64,000 nucleotides of DNA from Rutstroemia sp. NJR-2017a BVV2. Lineage: Eukaryota; Ascomycota; Leotiomycetes; Helotiales; Rutstroemiaceae. Below the pieces are notes generated by a model. That model ran no database searches, had not been told where the DNA came from, and saw nothing but the letters and a program-made list of their open reading frames with translations. Shown here in pieces: positions 58,454-64,000 of the stretch (position 1 is its first letter; every line of letters starts with the position of its first letter). The position numbers and the translations under genes are program-made. The stretch covers positions 248,001 through 312,000 of the forward strand of contig NJPS01000076.1 of assembly GCA_002946415.1 (NCBI GenBank). Direction: 5' to 3'.

Positions 58454-61400
58454 TTATGGAAGTTGCGCGAGCTTCTGAAGGGCCGTCAAGACTCCTGCGT
58501 ATATGTTAGTCATGAGTGTTAGTTATGGAACTGGAATATACATACCAGTCACGCCTTGAGTGAGTGTATATCCAGCTTCAGTGTTTCGGCTACCCAGGCT
58601 GACAGTCGTAACATTCTGCACCTTCTTGGTTCGACTGATTTCGTTGGCCCATCGGAATATGCACTCATCGTCTCTTCCATCACCAACAACCATCAAGAAG
58701 TCGACGGGTGACTTATGAGTATCATCTTGACTAAACTTCTTTTCAAGACCCTCAAAGATCTTCATGGCCGCAGTACCCTTCGACCAGTCGATTGGTTCAA
58801 CAGCAACAGCTCCTGAAATAGTCGTTAGTATTCGGATTTATAGTACAAGCATTCTTAAACTTACCCTCAAGAGGGATGGCTCGGACTCTCTGCTCTTCGC
58901 AAGCATCATTTATATGACTTGCGCAATCACCCGCCTGGCGACTTGCACTTTCAAAGTCTTCTGCGTTTTTGTAATGGAAGATCAAGCTGCAGTGTCTCGT
59001 TTCGATCCATGAACCAGGGGTACGTTCATGGTAGTATTTCATGATACCTTCCACAGAATCCTTCCATGCTCTCATTTTTCCCGGGTCTGCCAATTCAGTC
59101 CATTCTGAAGAGCCAAAGTCTTTGAGGAAGCATCCATTCTCGGCAATAAGACCAAGACCAGGAGCACGCTTGAACAGACGGTCAAGCTCTTCTGGCTGTC
59201 GACCAGACATTACGTAAACCATGTTTCGTTCATCTTGCAAGATATCGTTCAAAGTATCAATTGTGCGCTATCATTCGTCAGTAACAGCCATGGGAAAATA
59301 GCGGTCCTTTAAACTTACTTGAGGACTTGTTAAAATGATGCTGCTTGGAGACCCCCATGAGGCAAGTGTTCCCTCATAGTCTAGGAAGAAAAGTCTTCGT
59401 TCAGAACTCTGATATTTCTGCCCCAGCATGTTGATGGAAAGCCGCGGTACCGAGGTAGTGTCCCGCTTGTGTTGTTCTTCATAGACACTGTCAAGTTTGG
59501 CGAGGAACTCGTTGAACCAGTGCTCAGCTGTGTGGTGCATGACAGCGGCATGCAATTTCTTCCATCGATCCTCTTTCTCTCCGTCCTCCATTTCGAGTGC
59601 CTTCTTGATTGCGTCGGCGCATTGTCGGTAATCCCAGGGGTTGACGGACAACTCGTTTCCTCCGAAGACAGATGCACTACCAGTAAATTCACTCAAGATA
59701 AGGGATCCATATCTGTTGTGGCCCTCGAAGCTACCGTCCTGGCAGGAGAGATACTCATGACATGTCAAGTTCATACCTTCACGCTGACTGGCAATCATGA
59801 GGGCATCAGCGACGGTGAGCAAAGCTAGGTATTGAGGGTAGCTGATGTCTTGCTTCAGATAAACTAGAGGCTGATATGCAAGATTGGCCCACGAAGAATT
59901 AACTCGGGTGACGATATCGGAGACAGTGGCGTCAAGTTCGGCGTTCTCTGTGGTGGAAGTCGCGACCTGGATAAGCACAACTTTATCTCTCCATTCAGGA
60001 TATTTGTTTAAAAACAACTCATATGCCTGTACCTGCAGTTAGCCCTGGGTTTCTTCCTCAAAAACTTTCAATGAGCTCAAGCACACTGTGGAAATTGTAA
60101 CTTACCAAGAGCTTTGGGCGCACACCTCGCACTTGGTCCAACTTATCGCGGGCTACGATAAGTTTCTTACCGCGGTATCTCTCTTGCATCGTGTTCAACC
60201 AGCGTGCCGCATCAGGGTCAGCACGGCTCTGGTGCAAAGCAACCGGATCGATACCAATTGCAAGGTTGATAACATCAATGAAGCGATCCTCGAGTTGAAT
60301 TCCATCATTTGTAGCTTCAACCATCAAGATGCGACTGCAGGTTTGAAGGAAATGGCGTGCATACTCATGGATTTGGAATCCAATGAGGTTAGCTCCAAGC
60401 ATACCTTCCAGCAACTCTTTGCGAACAGCCAAGCAGCGGAAAACCTCTGAGGATGGGAATGCAACATGCAAGAAGAAGCCAATCTTCGCATCAGGGATCT
60501 TCTTTCTGATCATGGCAGGGACTAACAAGAGATGATAATCATGGATCCAAATCACATCGCCTCGCTTCCAGTTCTTGACAATCTTGTCTGCAAATGCTTG
60601 ATTAACCTTGACATAGTAGACCCATGAATGATCTTCGTAAGCTTTGCTCTTTGGGTTGTCGGGAATTTGGTAGTGGAAGACGGGCCACAAGATTTGCTTG
60701 CAGTAATGTGTGTAGTGCCCATCAAAGTCGCTGTCCTTGCAGCACACTGTCAAAGAATCATATTCAGTAGCTAGGCGGTCTTCAATGTCCTGTATTTGTC
60801 TCGTATCCTTCAAAGCATCGGTAGGCATTCCCAGAGTTCCCACCCAGATTTTCTCATCAAGATTTCCACTTCTGACAGCAGCTTGCACTGCGTTTCTGAG
60901 ACCTCCATTGCCCTGATCAGCCGGCTCAACTGTCCATTCTGCAGAAGCGAAGACACGATCATGGCTGTCGCTACGCTCCATTTGTGGTTGACGAACCCCA
61001 GCCCTGCCCAAAGACTCCGCTTTCTCCACAGTCTTATTATGTTTCAAAATGTCTGCTGGAGGGGGAGAACTGGCTCGGGAGCGCGGTTGGTTGAAAAGCC
61101 GGTTGGCACCCCATGCTGGGGAATGAGGATCACTAGGAGCAAGTATAGAACGTGGACCTTCTTGTCGGGGAAGGTTAGCTCCCAAATCAGAATCATCATT
61201 CTGTGCGAAGAATTCCTCGTGGTCGATATCGCGCACAGGCGTCGTTGGAGGGGTTATATCATTCGGCGCGAAAAGACTGGGCTTTCCGGTAGTATCAATC
61301 TTCGTGGTAGTTCGTCGTGGGGCAGTAGGTCGACCAGGGCGTGAAGTAGAGGAGCTGGAGGGAAGCTTGAAATTGATGGTATAAGGGAGAAACCTATTGA

Positions 61401-61580
61401 GAATGCCCTGCGTTAGCCCGTCTCCACGATGCTTGAATGGGGTGGTCGAGGTAAAAATTGCAAGTTATTCTTCGGCCCGCCTTCAACATAGCGCTGGTGG
61501 ACCAAGATGAGTAGAACAGGCAAGTCTCCTCGCAGACTCTGAATGAAGGGTACTTACAAGGACGCAACGAAGACCGTCAT
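58454..61580 (-). CDS. trehalose synthase complex regulatory subunit (Tps3/Tsl1-like)
   Basis: Six exons: 61558-61580, 60106-61393, 60026-59319 as 59319-60026, 58865-59267, 58546-58812 and 58454-58494, giving 909 residues. The head MTVFVASLFLPYTINF and a Ser/Pro-rich region (possible phosphosites) precede a glycosyltransferase-20 domain: IWIHDYHLLLVPAMIRKKIP, FFLHVAFPSSEVFRCL, DALMIASQREGMNLTCHEYL. A TPP-like HAD domain follows: RRLFFLDYEGTLASW, YVMSGRQPEEL, GLIAENGCFLKDF and VVGDGRDDECIF. Active Tps2 phosphatases have DYDGTL; here the second Asp is Glu, which with the N-terminus points to the regulatory class. For exon 3 I chose the acceptor giving KLLAYELFLNKYPEW. Cytosolic; controls trehalose 6-phosphate synthesis and stress tolerance. 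Confidence 0.9.
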
Positions 61581-64000
61581 GTTGGCTGTTCTTAAGTATG
61601 CTCAAGGATTGGCGGAACGGAATTGAAGTATGTATACAGCTGCGTGAGAGCCGGTAATCGCGAGATCATGAGATCCTTTATGGACAAGATGGATAGTATG
61701 TCTGTCGAAACAGTCTTGGGTGAAGATCCAACTGTAGTTCGGATGGTCACAGAGTGTTGTAGGTGAGGAGGTAGCCCTTATTGTATTCGCAGTAGCCGAA
61801 CTATATGGTGAGGGGCTTTCGAAGGGCAGAAAGAAGATTCTCGATAAGCTTTGCGGTCGCCAGGGAAAAGTGAGCGATTTGCAACGTAACTCAAGGTTTG
61901 AGGTCTAAGTATTTCCTATTAGAGAAGGGTTTTGTTTTGGGTTGCAAGCACAGATATAATGGCTGGAAATAACACCAGTAAAGCTGGCGTCGATCCACCG
62001 AGCGAAGTTTTGTGACGAGGATGGAAGATCTTAAGTAGTAAATATTTTGTGTAATTCCCCGATAGGTCGAACGGAAATGTTCAAGACTTTACCCCTCGTC
62101 TTGCTCTCTTGTGCTCTTGTTCTAGAATATCGGGATGTGAACAATATAAGTTGGAGCGTGCCCAAGAGTATTGATAGAGTGGAAGGGTGGTATGATGGTA
62201 TCAGTATATCTTCAAAGATTTTAGAATTCGGCCATGTATTGAATGATATCCGAGCAGGAATATTTTCTTTCATACTTTCTAAATAATTCTCCACATGGAC
62301 TAGGGCAGAAAATAATCCATTCAAGTTACGCAAATTTACGTCAGGTACAATAAACGCAACGAATGGACGGCTGGCTAAGATCGAGATGTAAGGAGGGGCT
62401 TCCTTTCCCCTCCATCAAAATGCCAATTTCCATTACCATGCCGGCCGCATTGGGACATGATACATACCCGCACCTGCGATACTACATTATATTATCTTTT
62501 CACACTAGGCTTCATACATGCATGTACCTGTACCTTCACCTACCGAGTATACTTGGTAAAAGTTGGTAACGACGCCCGGGACGAAGACGGATAAACAGAA
62601 AAGATGCCCAAAGATCTGTCGACGGACAAAACGACCGTCTCTAAGAAGAAACGGTTGATTGCAATGAAAATCCGACGGGATGGTTACATGCCAGTGATGC
62701 CACCCATTGTCCAATATCTCGATGAGTTTGCGGGTTTCAGTCCCAGACTCCTAATTGATCAGCATCTTGTCTAACGCTCGCTAGGTAACACAAAAGTTCT
62801 GCTGCCTGGGTCAGACCGTCAGATACTTACGAGTCTACGGACAAGATATCTCTTTTCCTGCCGGTGCGGTTCATAACGGAAAAGATATACAATATATCTT
62901 GGCTAAATGTTTCATCCTACCAACTCTGACTTCATTCTTTCCACTCCTTTGCATCCTCTTCCAGGTTCCTTTTTCGTTCCGAACTGCTGAAGACATCATA
63001 TCCGGACGTTTTGTCCGCCCTGTGCTCTGACAGCGACCCACCAGAATCACCAGGAAGGTCTTAGCCAGAAGGTGGACACGAATGAAAAGCGTGCTTGAAC
63101 GATCACCTCAGCCACATCTTGATCACTACTCCCCCTGGCGACCCAGCTCTTTAAGGCTCGGCTTATTCCAAGTATAAGACCATGCACACTCCAAGCCTCC
63201 AAGGACATGTACCAAGTCTATTCAAGTACCAAGTCCATTGACAGCCGAGAACGTCGTCGATACAAACGAGCTCTTTCCGTTCGGTCTGAGCATGCCACGG
63301 ATAGTAAGCGCCAGGAATAAAGTCTGAACTTTTATCCAACCACTCGTGAGTGATTCTGCAAAGGCGTGCGAATCATGAACCCAGGGTAGCTTGTTAAGTG
63401 TGCTTTACGAGGAGCATGTTCCCTCCTAATTCACGCATTTTTCCGATTTCTGACATTCTACCAGCAAAAAACTGCTCTCAAACCGGTTCTTCCCGATCAG
63501 ATCGATAATTCTTTGTAGTCGGAAATACCTCCGAAGAGCCGGCAATTATGATTTTTAATGTTTTGCTTATTCACATTTGCAATACAGGGTCTGCATGATG
63601 CATAAATTGACTCGTCGACAAAAGACCTTCGGATCCCATTTGCCCTATCAACAATTGATGGGAAAGGTGGTCAGCCCCATGTAAATTGGGCATCATGGCC
63701 GTCATATCTCGCATTTCTACTCGAGAATCATTTTCGGAAACGGCCCGCATGAGCCACAGTGTTACACTTTGTCTGAGTTTCTTCTCGTTGTCACAGCCAC
63801 AATTGTGGTTGTGTGATATTGGATCTAACTTCCCGAAATGACGAAGTTTCTCCTTCCCCCACGTGTGTACGCTAGGAAACAAATACCGCAGGAAAGATAG
63901 AAACCCTTTTCTATGCAGTACAACTTGATTCTATTCGTCACGCGAACACAAAGTGTCACCACCACTTTGCATCTCGCGCCTATTAGCACTGCGCTATCGT
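61581..64000. other. 2.4-kb right-end stretch without recognisable gene
   Basis: Promoter of the trehalose subunit gene lies next to 61581. No open frame beyond 103 codons; none has a motif. Short repeated words ACCAAGTC at 63209-63235. No tRNA-like fold noticed. Confidence 0.5.
62394..62411. promoter_or_regulatory. candidate stress-response element pair (AGGGG/CCCCT)
   Basis: AGGGG at 62394-62398 and its inverse CCCCT at 62407-62411, about 810 bases upstream of the trehalose subunit start. AGGGG is the core bound by Msn2/4-type zinc-finger factors. Short motif and long distance, so only a candidate. Confidence 0.3.

Noticed and set aside
63571..63882. 103-codon minus-strand frame at the right end
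   Set aside because: No motif and typical chance length for this base composition.

Overview
The window is nuclear DNA of a filamentous ascomycete. Almost every gene is broken by short introns (about 47-130 nt) with fungal GTRNGT donors, CTAAC/CTRAC-type branch sites and YAG acceptors. Gene families such as Zn2Cys6 regulators with a fungal-specific C-terminal domain, FAR-17a/AIG1, CmcJ-like oxygenases and BTB expansions fit Pezizomycotina. A Leotiomycete is a reasonable guess but cannot be proved here. There is no operon structure, and I saw no rRNA, tRNA, CRISPR array or intact transposon.

Layout. 0.7-1.9 kb: a degenerate SDR-like protein. 2.4-5.0 kb: two tandemly duplicated small genes for proline-rich proteins with a C-terminal membrane segment; the duplication includes promoter and 3' flank. 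5.1-7.9 kb: an MBD4-like DNA glycosylase and a charged coiled-coil protein, head to tail. 8.4-13.4 kb: cytochrome c1, DAHP synthase and NAD-dependent glycerol-3-phosphate dehydrogenase, all on the minus strand. 15-19.9 kb: glycogen debranching enzyme. 20.3-23.3 kb: a divergent FAR-17a/AIG1 hydrolase and WD40-cyclophilin pair. 23.8-26.5 kb: a Zn2Cys6 regulator with a 6-nt internal exon. 28.3-31.4 kb: a peroxisomal 4CL-like ligase and the F1-ATPase assembly factor Atp11.

32.3-39.6 kb: the most accessory-looking part, a cluster of five BTB-domain paralogues. Two of them (35.8 and 37.2 kb) are broken by single-base frameshifts. All five end in a related C-x-F-H-x-H motif, in four followed 5-6 residues later by Cys, and the four with a resolved 5' end share a phase-2 intron just before the BTB domain.

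41.5-50.2 kb: Pho80-like cyclin, proteasome beta1 subunit (its catalytic Thr lies in a 15-nt exon), Erv2-type sulfhydryl oxidase, branched-chain aminotransferase and a CAP/PR-1 secreted protein. 51.8-57.9 kb: a small protein made of two 56-residue repeats, a CmcJ-like oxygenase pseudogene with two lesions, a SAM methyltransferase, a relic of an MFS transporter, and a ferric reductase whose signal peptide is thrown out of frame by a run of nine C. 58.4-61.6 kb: a Tps3/Tsl1-like trehalose synthase regulatory subunit. The last 2.4 kb has no recognisable gene.

Themes. Storage and osmolyte metabolism (Gpd1, debranching enzyme, Tps3-like) and mitochondrial biogenesis (cytochrome c1, Atp11) are conserved housekeeping. 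The BTB cluster, the duplicated small membrane proteins and the 51-56 kb block with three damaged genes are where birth and decay of genes is visible. Exon boundaries were set by reading splice signals and checking that frames close; no alignment or transcript data were available.
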